50,093 bases of DNA from Oscillospiraceae bacterium (GTDB lineage Bacteria > Bacillota > Clostridia > Oscillospirales > Ruminococcaceae): NCBI GenBank assembly GCA_017550285.1, contig JAFZPP010000009.1, positions 1 through 50,093 of the forward strand, given 5' to 3'. The translations under genes were made by a program, and so were the position numbers. The notes under the pieces were generated by a model, which was not told the DNA's origin, made no database searches, and was given only the letters and a program-made list of their open reading frames with translations. Of the stretch, positions 28,201 through 38,329 are shown piece by piece. Within the stretch, counting starts at the first letter, position 1. Each line of letters begins with the position of its first letter.

Positions 28201-31200
28201 CGAGCTGCTTGTACGCGCGGTACTGCCGGAGGAGGTTCTGCTGGCTAGCGGCGTGAACGTTATGGTGACGGCTACGGATGCGGCAGGCAACAAGGCGGAG
28301 CGTGAATTCGGTTTTCAGGTCGATGATAAACTGGCGGAGATCAAAAACTTTGCAGTCAAGCCGGAAAACAATCAGGTGACCGTCAGCTGGACCTGTCCGG
28401 ATTCCTCCGGTGTCAGTGCATTTTATGTATACCGCAAAACCGGCTCTCAGGGCAGCGAATACTGTGTCGGCAAGGTCGATCCGCAAAAGGACGGCACAGA
28501 GTACGTCTGCATTGATGATAAGCTTTATGACGGCGGTGATCTGATTTACCGCATTGAAGCGGTCATGGATAACGGCAACAGTGTATCCGTCACGCTCGAC
28601 CCGATCAGGACCGAAGCAAGACCGCAGGCGGTTCTGTACTATACGCCTTCTCAGGTGCTTGGCGCAGAATACAGCTATGACGCTACGGATTCCATGAAAG
28701 CATCAGATATCACAAAGCTTGTGATTGACTTCGGTGACGGCGAGCGCGCAGAGAAGGGCTCTGTTGAAAGCGCAGTCTTTACACATAAATATCTGAAAAC
28801 CGGCACGTATACCGTGACACTGACTGTATCGAACAAATCCGGCATGACCGGTACGGAAACGGGTACTGTCACGGTTGCTGAACCGTCCGTAGCCGGAAAG
28901 GTACGTGTGAAGGTCACCAAAACTGACGGTTTACCGGCTGCAAATATCACGGTCTATTCCGATATCGGAACGGATCAGCAGGTTCGCTACCGGACGGACA
29001 CAAACGGTACTGCGCTGATCCCGTGCACGGCAGGAACGCATGAATTCGGTGTGTTTGATAAAGGTTATCTTCCCGTCCGGAAAATCTGCACCGTGACACC
29101 GGATTCTGTCACGGAGCTTCCGTTTACCGTGCAGCCGGAGCAGCTCGTAAAGGCGGATTTCACGGTCAACCGGATGTCCCTTGCGGAGATTCAGGCAGCG
29201 GGTATTGATGTCAAGGATCCGGAAAACTGCAATCTGGTCAAAATTGATGTTTCTCTTTCCTATCAGATCACTTCAACCGTGACAGATCATATTACGATCT
29301 ATTATGATGCCGACGGCAAAAAGGCCGTGGCGCCTCCGGTATACAGCGGCCACGGCGGCGGAAGCGGAAGGGGCACCGGAACGGATGAAAACGTCAGTGA
29401 TTATCATTATCAGATCAAGGAAATCTCCAAAGACGTTGAGACGCTTGTTCTGATGCGTGTGCCTGCAAATGTGCAGTTCCTCAAGGAGTTCTTCAAGGTC
29501 GATATGATCGTGTTGAACAATGCCTCGAAGGAGTTTTCGCTGACGAACAGCGTTGCTTCGCTGAATCTGCCCGAAGGGCTCTCGCTTGTGGAGCATACGC
29601 CTGCATCTCAGCCGCGTACTGTCAGTCTCGGCACGATTGAAGGCGGTTCGCAGAGTCAGGTCAGCTGGATAGTCCGCGGTGACCGCAGCGGGGACTATGA
29701 TATCAGTGCCGATTTCACGGCGGAGCTTCAGCCGTTCAAAGAGCATGTTTCCATGCATTTTCAGTCAGATAAGAAGATTTCGGTCAACGGAAACGAAGCT
29801 GCATCTGTTCAGATCAACTTTGATCCGGTTATCCGCAAGAAGAATATGATTGCGGAGATCGTGGTTGAAAACAATACTTCATCTGATATGAACAAGGTCG
29901 ATGCATCGTTCGGGGATGTGCTCTCGCAGGCAGCAGGGGAAGCGGATGTCAAGTCTGAGCTGTATCAGACACGCATCATTGATACGAACGGCGCAGCACT
30001 GATTGTGGATTCGCCGGAGAAGGTGCCGGTGCTGCATCCGGGACAGAAGCTCAGCTTTGTGTATAAGATCGGCAATGTCCTTTCTGAAAGCATCGACGGC
30101 ATCTATAAAAAGACCGAATCGGAGATCAAAGCAACTGCGAACAGCAAAAATGTGCGTGTTGCAGTAAAACATGTCAAGATCGAAGATGAGGACAACATTC
30201 TTTACGGTATCGCATTCGATCAGAAAAAGGACTTCCTGTTCCTGATCAGAAACAAGAACCGCGAACCGATTGCAAACGCGAAATTTGAGATGTATCAGCA
30301 GAACAATGAAGGCAAGGCTGTCATGACACCGTGCATCTCGGATGAGAAGGGCAGAGTGATTGTTCCGCGCGGTGAAAGCGGGCAGGATTACCGCATTCTT
30401 GTTACACCGGATTCGGAGCAGTATCTGATCTATGATGACAAAAACTTCCGTTTTTCGCAGTCGCTTGTCAAATACAGTGAAACAATCCTGCTGGACGGCA
30501 ATTATGATGCGGATGACTATACAGTGAACCATGCAAGATACAGCGACAGCGAAAATCAGGTTAATCTCCTGACGCAGCAGCACACGATCAGCGTGTTTGA
30601 TGAAGGCAAGTTCTCGATTACCGGTACTTCTGCGAATCCTGGTTCTGCATATGAGCTCTGGCAGGAGGGGAGAAAAGAACCGGTCAAAGTGACAGAAAGC
30701 ACGGGCAATACCTTTGCATTCACAGATCTGAAACCGTCCTCATTTATCGCAGACCGTCCGGTGTTTATCCGCGTCAAAACGACAACGGGTGATCCGGTTG
30801 ATACACGGATCGGGTTGAATTTCATCAATCTGAACCCGGATGATCCGCTTTCAAATGAAATGGTAAAGCAGGCAAGTGATGCAATAGTAGAAAGCGTCCA
30901 GACACAGGACTGGTGCTTTACAATTCCGCTTGACTGGATACCGGAATGCCTGAAAGAGGCAATCGCAGACTTTACAATGAACTGCACCGGTGCAATGGCA
31001 TTGTTGCCGGATCCTGTACTGCCGGAAGGTCAGTTTAGTTTTGAAGAGAACGATTTCGGTGCAGGCTCTTACTTCAAGCGTGATCCGGATAAAAATACAT
31101 TTGAATACGGAAGTATGGTAATGTTCATGAAACCGTTCAAATGGGGAATCGGTACACCTCCGTTTTTAGAGGGAGAATTTAAGTTTACGGTAAAATTTGG

Positions 31201-33889
31201 TGTGGTCTTTGATACCGCGCTGAATCGTGCAGTATCTGTCAAATTGACAGGTAATCCGGAGCTGTCCGCAAAAGGCAAACTGAATCCGGTACCGATTGTT
31301 CTGCCGTTGGGCGCAGAACTCGATCTGTTTGCGGAGGGCAAATTTTCCTTAGAGGTAATTTATGAACCGGAGATCTCATTTGATGAAAAATCGAATCTTC
31401 GCGTCAAACTGCCTGAGCATTTGAAGTACGGCTGGGAGGCCGTATTGGGCGCCAGAGCAGAAGCAGGCTGGCAGGTCGGCGAAGCACTGAATGCGATCAT
31501 CTACGGATCGCTTGGTTTCCTTTTCACGAAGGAAGAATCGGATATTGACGGAAAATTTGACACTTATCCGTTTGATAAACTAGAATTAGACGGAAAAGTG
31601 GGCATTGAAGTTACGGCAATGGATTTTGCAAAATTGGATTTGACGCTGCTGCAAGGCAAGGCACTGCTCTGGTCGAATGCGGATCAGGTATCTGCTGCTT
31701 CCAGACCGCCGATGTACCTCGTGAGATTACAGACTGAGGACGGCAGAACGGTCGAAGAGGCATCGAAGGATGCAGCTGCTTATGTGCCGTATACTGCGGA
31801 TATGATCCCGCAGGCAGGCTCATGGAATGCACAAATTAGTGAAGCTCTGACGGAGCTGCAAAGCGGCATTTCCAACGGTTCAGCACCGGTCATTATATGT
31901 GACGGCACAAATACGGTCATGGTCTGGATTGTGAAAGATGTTGCGCGCGGTGCTGAAAATGCGCCGTATGCAGTCTGGTCGCGCTATGACAGCAGTACAA
32001 AGACATGGTCTGAACCGAAGGCTGTCGATGACAATGGCAACGCAGATTCCTCGCCGATGTTGCTTGCAGGCAAAGACGGCATCCGCCTTGCATATCTCGA
32101 ATCTGGAAAAACCTATGCAGACGGTGAATCGCCGGAGCTGGGCGAGCTGTTCAGCGGCTTTGTATTCAAGACAGCGAAGTTTGACGCGGAAGCCGGTGCG
32201 TTCACCGATTTCCGTACCGCGGAAATCAACAAGGACGGCGGCGTCGCATTCAAGCCGAAGCTCGCGCAGGCAGCGGACGGCACGACCTATCTGGTCTGGC
32301 AGTCCAATGCAAACGGTGATATCTTCGGCAATGACAGCAGCAACCGCATCCTCTGCGCAAAGGAAACCGCAGACGGCTGGGATACGCCGGCTGTTCTGGC
32401 AGAGAATCTCCCGATGATCTGTTCTATGACCTGCGGACAGAATGCAGCCGGTGAGCCGGTTCTTGCATATACCTGCGCAGAAGCTGCGGAAGACGGTACA
32501 GCCGAAGCGGGTCTGTATCTCACATCGCTTTCCGGTGAAACATTGAAACTTGCAGCAGGTCAGATTGATGCACCGCAGTTTGCAAAAATCCCCGGCAGAG
32601 ATGCATCCGGTCTGGTCTGGTATCAGGACGGCAGTCTGTATGCGTCCGAAGATCTGACCAAAGCCGAGGTGATATGCAGCAGCGAGGATTGCTTTATCTC
32701 CAATCGTTTTGCGATTGCAGGCGACCGGATTCTGTTCCTCTCGAATGTCTCAGATGCCTCTGCACTGTTCAGTACGCAGTATGATGCGGAGACCAAGAAG
32801 TTCACTGCACCGGTCTGTATCGAAGCTGGAGAGAACTTATATTACGAATCGCTCTCGCTTGCAGATGTCAGCGGCGAAACACTCTATGCAATGGCACGCA
32901 CGACGGTGGAAAGCAGTGAAGAGAATACAGCATATGCAACATCCCTGACCGGCGGTGTGCTTTGTGAAACCGAAGATATCCGTCTTGCTGAGGCAGCATT
33001 TTCGGTTTCGTCTCTGGAAGCCGGACAGAAGTTCCCGATCAGGACGCAGATTGCCAATGACGGCACAGTACCGGTCGAATCCCTGACCCTGCGCATTCTG
33101 GATGAGGCAGGCAACGAGGTTGCAGCCGATACAAAGGCTGCAAAGATCATCTCAGGCAATACGGAAACAGTCACCTTTGAGCCGGTGCTCCCAAAGCTGC
33201 CGACAGCAGCGGTCTATACGATTGCCGTCAGCACCTCCGGCAGTGACAGAACACCTGACAACAATGCAGCAGAGCTTGATCTCACAAAGACGGATATTGC
33301 AGTATCAACTGATCTGACTTATATCGGCGACAAGACGCTGGTGACGATCTATGCGACGAACCAGAGCCTTGTACCGGCTTCTGCGTCGATCCGTATTCGT
33401 CCGGAGCAGGCAGAGGAGGATACACTGACGCTGTATACAAATGAGATCGCACCGCAGACCACGGTTCTCTGGCAGTTGGATGCGGAGGATATGCTTGGCG
33501 GTATTTACCGTGATCTCGTTCATATCACGGCGGAAACGGATATTGAGGATGCTGCTCCCGAAAGCAATTCAGATTATGTGCTGATTTCCGACAGCGGCAT
33601 GAATCCGTTCAAAATCGGTGATATCAATCTGGACGGAAAAGTCGATCTGGAAGATGCAATGCTTGCGCTGAACAGTTATACCAGAATCATCACGGAGCTT
33701 CCGGATACCGGTCTGACCTATTCACAGGAACAGTCTGCCGATGTCGATCAGAACGGCAGTATTGACCTGATGGATGCGATGACGATTCTGGAATACTATG
33801 CCGGCTGTGTGGCAGAAACCGCACCGGCAGACTTCCGGGAATTCTTAGATAAAAAACAAAACGGAGGTGCGAATCATGAAGCTGAATAA
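25283..33889 (+). CDS. Giant secreted multi-module protein with two dockerins and a cohesin-like module
   Basis: 2868 residues. A signal peptide ends near LQTAQTAFA. A dockerin at 40-100 (GDLNGDGITDSVDL, DITQDGFVDARD) and a cohesin-like beta module at about 113-238 (PGDEVRLTLSFVEW...GFDTGLKLKDVQFF) follow. Then come at least four FN3 domains mixed with Ig-like repeats to about 1110, a PKD-like domain at about 1120-1205 (DFGDGE, GTYTVTLTVSN), long regions I cannot assign, propeller-like segments, a CARDB-like region (about 2570-2740) and a C-terminal dockerin (GDINLDGKVDLEDAML, SADVDQNGSIDLMDAM). No catalytic domain is recognisable. It may be an adaptor scaffold or a surface adhesin joined to cellulosomes; this is inference. 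Its stop overlaps the next gene. Confidence 0.85.
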   Translation: MKKTRNRLFAGGLSAFMLMNALPLQTAQTAFAAEIEAASRGDLNGDGITDSVDLDALKSLIGKRPDTILVETDEVLPYDITQDGFVDARDTYALSQYLSGAAKELPVKPGKKTDARIGMNLTGATCFPGDEVRLTLSFVEWTKDIAAYEITLGFDTGLKLKDVQFFSDDCQYVPAARTVKLTGLHKIDTLHRGDFAVLTFTTDKTLDGKFPVAVEAANVFTSEYNIYQPVKPETTVEVYPLYEPVALEASGIGSKSVSLKWDMPFTDQPVVGYRVYRGKDMIKETEDTSFLDTGLTVDTDYIYTVSAVTESGAETAQSQPVQVRTAGPKILSADFPAETVSDANSDLTVRLEQAAPLKSLTLTGKSADGKTVTESADLQGADLSTVTHHWKVSELPDGAYTFHITVTDTDGASASSEVSVKVEKSPLKPVTLKGEAGGGTAVLTWSLAAEAAVTGYTVYRLKDDGKTWEKLAEIPKRDALSYTDTKLTAGKKYTYAVRSKDNLGQESPDSNTVTVTPEADTVPPEITLFKPAGGQFVSGAVTVSVRAEDSSGVAYVGCEISADDGKTWKAIGKTEGGAGSWQLNTADYKDGTYKLRAVAEDTLKNVSDGKNTAELAFDNTAPAQVQNIRAVQVNGSAATLAWDAVADADFSYFAVIVSGGVQKTEYTVKDTLGINLNDLTPKTTYAVTVYAVDAAGNAGAASEPFRFVTTNDTEPPVISAISAKPSVASAKVPLTVTVSAEDISQVSAVYLEYSQDQKNWKQLSAANTKQAVFSLSDSSLKEGKLYLRAYAKDQNGNTGDPKTAKIYEIDVDNTAPPAPKNIAASVQPAVNVITWQSGDNTEPVTYRVECGKSKTDTAFRLLADRISVSRFEDKEVAPNHTYCYRITAIDTAGNLSTPVYTDELKRTPDTEKPVIRTCSISQNEIVCSAHHTLQILASDNIRIASVSAAYRCKETDEWKSLKTEQVKVNSAGTELLVRAVLPEEVLLASGVNVMVTATDAAGNKAEREFGFQVDDKLAEIKNFAVKPENNQVTVSWTCPDSSGVSAFYVYRKTGSQGSEYCVGKVDPQKDGTEYVCIDDKLYDGGDLIYRIEAVMDNGNSVSVTLDPIRTEARPQAVLYYTPSQVLGAEYSYDATDSMKASDITKLVIDFGDGERAEKGSVESAVFTHKYLKTGTYTVTLTVSNKSGMTGTETGTVTVAEPSVAGKVRVKVTKTDGLPAANITVYSDIGTDQQVRYRTDTNGTALIPCTAGTHEFGVFDKGYLPVRKICTVTPDSVTELPFTVQPEQLVKADFTVNRMSLAEIQAAGIDVKDPENCNLVKIDVSLSYQITSTVTDHITIYYDADGKKAVAPPVYSGHGGGSGRGTGTDENVSDYHYQIKEISKDVETLVLMRVPANVQFLKEFFKVDMIVLNNASKEFSLTNSVASLNLPEGLSLVEHTPASQPRTVSLGTIEGGSQSQVSWIVRGDRSGDYDISADFTAELQPFKEHVSMHFQSDKKISVNGNEAASVQINFDPVIRKKNMIAEIVVENNTSSDMNKVDASFGDVLSQAAGEADVKSELYQTRIIDTNGAALIVDSPEKVPVLHPGQKLSFVYKIGNVLSESIDGIYKKTESEIKATANSKNVRVAVKHVKIEDEDNILYGIAFDQKKDFLFLIRNKNREPIANAKFEMYQQNNEGKAVMTPCISDEKGRVIVPRGESGQDYRILVTPDSEQYLIYDDKNFRFSQSLVKYSETILLDGNYDADDYTVNHARYSDSENQVNLLTQQHTISVFDEGKFSITGTSANPGSAYELWQEGRKEPVKVTESTGNTFAFTDLKPSSFIADRPVFIRVKTTTGDPVDTRIGLNFINLNPDDPLSNEMVKQASDAIVESVQTQDWCFTIPLDWIPECLKEAIADFTMNCTGAMALLPDPVLPEGQFSFEENDFGAGSYFKRDPDKNTFEYGSMVMFMKPFKWGIGTPPFLEGEFKFTVKFGVVFDTALNRAVSVKLTGNPELSAKGKLNPVPIVLPLGAELDLFAEGKFSLEVIYEPEISFDEKSNLRVKLPEHLKYGWEAVLGARAEAGWQVGEALNAIIYGSLGFLFTKEESDIDGKFDTYPFDKLELDGKVGIEVTAMDFAKLDLTLLQGKALLWSNADQVSAASRPPMYLVRLQTEDGRTVEEASKDAAAYVPYTADMIPQAGSWNAQISEALTELQSGISNGSAPVIICDGTNTVMVWIVKDVARGAENAPYAVWSRYDSSTKTWSEPKAVDDNGNADSSPMLLAGKDGIRLAYLESGKTYADGESPELGELFSGFVFKTAKFDAEAGAFTDFRTAEINKDGGVAFKPKLAQAADGTTYLVWQSNANGDIFGNDSSNRILCAKETADGWDTPAVLAENLPMICSMTCGQNAAGEPVLAYTCAEAAEDGTAEAGLYLTSLSGETLKLAAGQIDAPQFAKIPGRDASGLVWYQDGSLYASEDLTKAEVICSSEDCFISNRFAIAGDRILFLSNVSDASALFSTQYDAETKKFTAPVCIEAGENLYYESLSLADVSGETLYAMARTTVESSEENTAYATSLTGGVLCETEDIRLAEAAFSVSSLEAGQKFPIRTQIANDGTVPVESLTLRILDEAGNEVAADTKAAKIISGNTETVTFEPVLPKLPTAAVYTIAVSTSGSDRTPDNNAAELDLTKTDIAVSTDLTYIGDKTLVTIYATNQSLVPASASIRIRPEQAEEDTLTLYTNEIAPQTTVLWQLDAEDMLGGIYRDLVHITAETDIEDAAPESNSDYVLISDSGMNPFKIGDINLDGKVDLEDAMLALNSYTRIITELPDTGLTYSQEQSADVDQNGSIDLMDAMTILEYYAGCVAETAPADFREFLDKKQNGGANHEAE

Positions 33890-36800
33890 CATAGGATCCG
33901 CACGGAAACTGCGCCGCACTGCTGCTGCATTTGCTGCGGCGGTGATGGCCGCTGCCGCGATGCATACGGCTTCTGTCGATGCAAGGGTACAGCTTCCGCA
34001 GTACGGACTGACAAATCCGGCGGTTCGCTTTGCAGCAGTCACTGCTGCTGAAACTGTGCCGGGGACAACCACTGTCGCGGCAACGACTGTATCTGCGGTC
34101 AGGACAACGACCGCTGCGGTTAATACGACAACAAAGGCTGCCGTCACTACAAGCGCCCAGACAACTGCCAAGGCTTCTGCAACGACAAGCGTGCAGACGA
34201 CTGCCAAGGCTTCTGCAACGACAAGCGCGCAGACGACTGCCAAGGCTTCTGCAACGACAAGCGCGCAGACAACCACCAAGGCTGCCGCCGCCACAAGCGG
34301 GCAGACGACTACCAAGGTTGCCGTCACTATAAGCGCGCAGACAACCACCAAGGCTGCCGTCGTCACAAGCGGTCAGACAACCGTCACATCTGCGGCAACA
34401 TCTTCTGCGCAGACAGTGACCACGACCACCGCGGATGACACGCAGAAAGATTTTACCTATGAGATCATGGACGGCAAGGCGACGCTGCTCAGATGGAACA
34501 GCACGGCGCCGGATGCAGTCATTCCGGAGCAGGTGGAAGGCTGTCCGGTCACCGCGATTACAAGCTATGCATTTCAGGATGTCCGCAGCACGCTCCGGAC
34601 TGTCAGGATACCGGAGAGCGTGACCGTGATTCCGGCAAAGCTGTTTTACGAATGCAGTCAGCTGGATCATGCAGATATTCCGGAGACTGTAACAGAAATC
34701 GGCAATTCTGCTTTTGCCGGATGCTTTTCCCTTTATCTCGATCATCTGCCTGCCGCACTGAAATCGGTCGGCTCCGAGGCGTTTCAGTATATCGGAATGC
34801 TCCGGAATTTAGAACTCTCCGCAGACATCAGTTATGCAAGCAATGCGTTCAGCTGCGTGAATTGCATTCAGCGGCTTTATATTTCGTCGGATATCCGACT
34901 GTCGGATTACATGTTCTACGGCTGCGGCAATCTGGTTTATGTCTGCCTGACAGACAGCATCGAAAACTATAAACTTCCGGAAGGTTTGTTCTACCGCTGC
35001 CGGAAACTGCGCAGATTTGACTGGCACGGAACATGGAAATCCGTTCCGGGCAGTTTTTTCCAGGGCTGTGCTTCTCTGGAACTTGAAATCCCGAAGGAAC
35101 TGACGGCGATTGGCTCGTTTGCATTTTTCGGCTGTAATCAGCTTGGACCGGAACTGATGATCCCGAACAGCTGCTCAGTCGGTATGTATGCATTTGGAGA
35201 CTGTACCGGCATCCGAACATTCCGGTTTGCCGGAAGTGCGATCCTCAATGACGGCTGTTTCTCGAATACCGGCGTCACGACGCTCAATCTGCCGGAAAAA
35301 GCAACGGCTGTTCCGGCACAGGCATTCAAGAACTGCAAACAACTGGCAGAGCTTACATTTCCGAACACTGTCCGCTCGATCGGTAATGAGGCATTTTCCG
35401 GTTGTACCGCATTGAAATCGCTGGAGATTCCTTCCGTTCTCACCGGAATCGGTGAACAGGCATTTTTAAATTGCATTGCATTGGAAAAAGCCGGAATCTC
35501 GGATCAGAATGCGCTGACCGCTGTGCCTGCGAATATGTTTTCGGGCTGTACTGCACTGAAAGACATCACGCTGCCGGAGCATATCACAGAACTGAAAGAC
35601 TATGCATTTGCAGGCTGCACGGCGCTGACCGGTATTCATCTCCCGAAGAAACTGAACACAGTCGGGGCGCATGCATTCAGCGGCTCCGGACTTGAATCAA
35701 TCGTATTTCCGGATACGGTCAGAACACTCGGCGAGGCTTGTCTGTCCGGCTGCGGAATGCTGAAAAAAGTGACGCTTCCTGCGCATATTACCATTCTTCC
35801 TGTGAGCATGGTCACATCCTGCAAAGCACTGGAAACGATTACATTACCGCAAACCGTACATCTGATCGGAAGGCAGGCATTTGAAAACTGCATTGCGCTG
35901 AAACAGATCAGCATTCCGCAGAGTGTGACGTCTGTCGGAGAGGGTGCGTTCAAGGGCTGTACTGCACTTACGGAACTGCTCCTGCCGGATGCACTCCTTG
36001 AAGTATCCAATTCGCTCTGTCAGAATTGTACATCACTGAAATCCGTACAGATTCCGGAAAGCGTGACATATATCGGTGCTTCAGCGTTTTACTGTACGGC
36101 ATTGGAATCCGTGAAACTGCCGTCTGCGCTGCAAACGATCCGCAGCAGTGCGTTTCGTCAGACACCTTTGAAAGAGATTCATATTCCGGATACAGTTACA
36201 TCGCTTGAGTATGCCGCGTTTTCCTGCTGCAAGGAGCTGACCGCAGTAACTTTGCCGAACGGGATTACAATACTGGATTCATCCGTATTTGAGCTTTGTG
36301 AAAAGCTGACATCTGTTTCCATTCCGGATACGGTTACGGTATTCTCCATGCACTGCTTTACCGGCTGTACGGCACTTAAAGAGATCAAGCTCCCTCCGAA
36401 CATTGGTGAAATCAAAGATCAGCCGTATAGAGATAGCAGCACGATTTACCAGGCACAGAAGGGTTCGCTGACTGCTGCATCTGCCGAAAAGGCAGGTATT
36501 CATCTGACGCTGATTGAGCCTGCCGTGACAACGACCGCACCGGTTGAGACTGGTATCACAACTACCACAACGACAGTCGTCACAATCAGTGAAAACGGCA
36601 TCAGTTATACAAGAACCGGCAATTCGCTGTATGTCACCGGTTGTGATCCGAAGGCAAAGGAACTGAATATCCCCGAAAAAAGCGGCGATTTGCAAGTTGC
36701 GGGACTGTGGGCTGATGCGTTTGCCGGAAGCAGTGTCGAAACGGTCACGCTGCCGGATACGATTGCATATTTGCCGGAGGGTGCGTTCCGCAATGCTGCG

Positions 36801-38252
36801 CATCTGAAAACAGTAAAGTTCAGCAACAAAATTGAATCGATTCCAAACGATTGCTTCGACGGATGCACTGCTTTGACATCACTTCCGGCGGAAAACATCC
36901 GCTATATCAACCGGGGCGGATTCCGCGGCTGTACGTCTTTGAATATCAGCACATGGGGCAGTCTCGAATATATGTATACCGGCGCTTTTGAGGGCTGCAC
37001 GGCATTGACATCGTTTTCAATTCCGGAAAAGATGACCGAGGTGCCGAATGCCTGCTTCAAGAACTGTACGTCACTGAAAAACATTGAACTGAACGACAAA
37101 ATCACATGGATCGGAGTAGAAGCATTTGACGGCTGTTCCGCACTGACAACGATCCGTTTTCCGGCGGAATGTGGCTGCATCAGTGCTTATGCATTCCGCG
37201 GCTGTTCGGCGCTTGTTTCGGTTTGGCTGCCGGAAAAGCTGACCACAGTATATGAAAGAGCATTCGCAAACTGCACAGCTCTGGAATCCGTCACATCTAT
37301 GACAAAGCAAACATTCAGTGTCAATACGGATACATTTCTCAACTGCCCGAAGCTGAAAGAACTGACATATCATTCATCGGGCCTTTCATACGGTTCACAT
37401 TCGCTCGGATATCTGCTGGATGCAGACGGTAATTATACGAAAAATACGGTACCTGTGAATGTCATAGGTTTATACAACAGCAGTCTCGAAACGCTGATCA
37501 GTGAGGGCGTAATCACCTGTACCCCGGTCGGTCTGACCTACCATGTGATTCCGGAAACGGATACAATCTGCATTGACTTTATCGCTGTACCGGAAGGTTT
37601 CTCTGAGAATACCTGTTATATTCCTGCATCGATTGACGGAAAAACCGTAGCCGTGATCGGAAACGGAACACAGTGTGTTGCAGAGGAATCTTTCAAAAGC
37701 ATCTATATTCCGGAGACCGTGACAGAGATCGGCGATTATGCATTTACCTGCTGCCGCACATTACGGAGCTTTTCTGTGAACAGAGACAGTCAGCTGAAAC
37801 GGATTGGTTTGCAGGCTTTTTACGGTACCGAAATGCAAAAAGATGTACAGATCAGACATGGTGAGATGTATTTTGCCGGGATTCTGTACCGTTGCTTCAC
37901 AGATCAGGAACAGTATACGGTGTCAACCGCCTGTAATCAGATTGCTGCGGATGCCTTTGCGCATAACCGTGATTTGAAGCAGATCGTTCTGCATGATAAA
38001 GTGACCGCGATTGATGACGGAGCGTTTTATGACTGCCAGAATCTCGAAACAATCACCATTCCGGATTCGGTTGTTTCGCTCGGAACCGGTGCATTTGTAG
38101 ACTGTACAGCACTGAAAAGTGCCAAACTCGGCAGCGGACTTGCGGAAATCGGCAGTGATCTGTTTGCGGGTTGTACGGCACTGGAAACAGTGACCGCGCC
38201 GGAAGGCTCTGCCGCCGCAAAATGGTGCAAAGATAACGGCTATACCAAATAA
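33876..38252 (+). CDS. Secreted BspA-type leucine-rich repeat protein
   Basis: 1458 residues from ATG 33876, 7 bases after CGGAGGT; a GTG at 33867 is an alternative. An N-terminal hydrophobic Ala-rich signal segment is followed by a Thr/Ala-rich linker made of 12-residue repeats. A long run of LRR_5 (BspA/Treponema pallidum type) repeats of the form AFxGCTALxxIxLPxxxTxI is broken once by a second Thr-rich linker near TTAPVETGITTTTTTVVTI. No dockerin or sortase motif is seen. It overlaps the giant gene's stop by 14 bases, so the two are coupled and probably act together at the cell surface. A role in binding plant or host material is inference. Confidence 0.9.
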   Translation: MKLNNIGSARKLRRTAAAFAAAVMAAAAMHTASVDARVQLPQYGLTNPAVRFAAVTAAETVPGTTTVAATTVSAVRTTTAAVNTTTKAAVTTSAQTTAKASATTSVQTTAKASATTSAQTTAKASATTSAQTTTKAAAATSGQTTTKVAVTISAQTTTKAAVVTSGQTTVTSAATSSAQTVTTTTADDTQKDFTYEIMDGKATLLRWNSTAPDAVIPEQVEGCPVTAITSYAFQDVRSTLRTVRIPESVTVIPAKLFYECSQLDHADIPETVTEIGNSAFAGCFSLYLDHLPAALKSVGSEAFQYIGMLRNLELSADISYASNAFSCVNCIQRLYISSDIRLSDYMFYGCGNLVYVCLTDSIENYKLPEGLFYRCRKLRRFDWHGTWKSVPGSFFQGCASLELEIPKELTAIGSFAFFGCNQLGPELMIPNSCSVGMYAFGDCTGIRTFRFAGSAILNDGCFSNTGVTTLNLPEKATAVPAQAFKNCKQLAELTFPNTVRSIGNEAFSGCTALKSLEIPSVLTGIGEQAFLNCIALEKAGISDQNALTAVPANMFSGCTALKDITLPEHITELKDYAFAGCTALTGIHLPKKLNTVGAHAFSGSGLESIVFPDTVRTLGEACLSGCGMLKKVTLPAHITILPVSMVTSCKALETITLPQTVHLIGRQAFENCIALKQISIPQSVTSVGEGAFKGCTALTELLLPDALLEVSNSLCQNCTSLKSVQIPESVTYIGASAFYCTALESVKLPSALQTIRSSAFRQTPLKEIHIPDTVTSLEYAAFSCCKELTAVTLPNGITILDSSVFELCEKLTSVSIPDTVTVFSMHCFTGCTALKEIKLPPNIGEIKDQPYRDSSTIYQAQKGSLTAASAEKAGIHLTLIEPAVTTTAPVETGITTTTTTVVTISENGISYTRTGNSLYVTGCDPKAKELNIPEKSGDLQVAGLWADAFAGSSVETVTLPDTIAYLPEGAFRNAAHLKTVKFSNKIESIPNDCFDGCTALTSLPAENIRYINRGGFRGCTSLNISTWGSLEYMYTGAFEGCTALTSFSIPEKMTEVPNACFKNCTSLKNIELNDKITWIGVEAFDGCSALTTIRFPAECGCISAYAFRGCSALVSVWLPEKLTTVYERAFANCTALESVTSMTKQTFSVNTDTFLNCPKLKELTYHSSGLSYGSHSLGYLLDADGNYTKNTVPVNVIGLYNSSLETLISEGVITCTPVGLTYHVIPETDTICIDFIAVPEGFSENTCYIPASIDGKTVAVIGNGTQCVAEESFKSIYIPETVTEIGDYAFTCCRTLRSFSVNRDSQLKRIGLQAFYGTEMQKDVQIRHGEMYFAGILYRCFTDQEQYTVSTACNQIAADAFAHNRDLKQIVLHDKVTAIDDGAFYDCQNLETITIPDSVVSLGTGAFVDCTALKSAKLGSGLAEIGSDLFAGCTALETVTAPEGSAAAKWCKDNGYTK
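34125..34376 (+). repeat. Coding 36-bp tandem repeat, seven units
   Basis: Seven exact-length 36-bp units encode the 12-residue repeat TTAKASATTSAQ and variants. Units 2-4 are nearly identical and units 5-7 diverge, which fits recent slippage expansion of the linker. Confidence 0.85.
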
Positions 38253-38257
38253 AACAC

Positions 38258-38287
38258 AGGACGGGATCCCTTTCGGGGTCCCGTCCT
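38258..38287 (+). terminator. Terminator hairpin after the LRR protein gene
   Basis: 13-position stem with one mismatch (38258-38270 with 38275-38287) and a TTTC loop. The following TGCTTATAT is only moderately U-rich. Confidence 0.65.
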
Positions 38288-38329
38288 TGCTTATATATAT
38301 ATTGAAATTGACGCAGCTGTTTTGCGGCT

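Noticed and set aside
34125-34376. CRISPR array
   Set aside because: The 36-bp periodic sequence is in frame, has no spacers and encodes a Thr/Ala linker.
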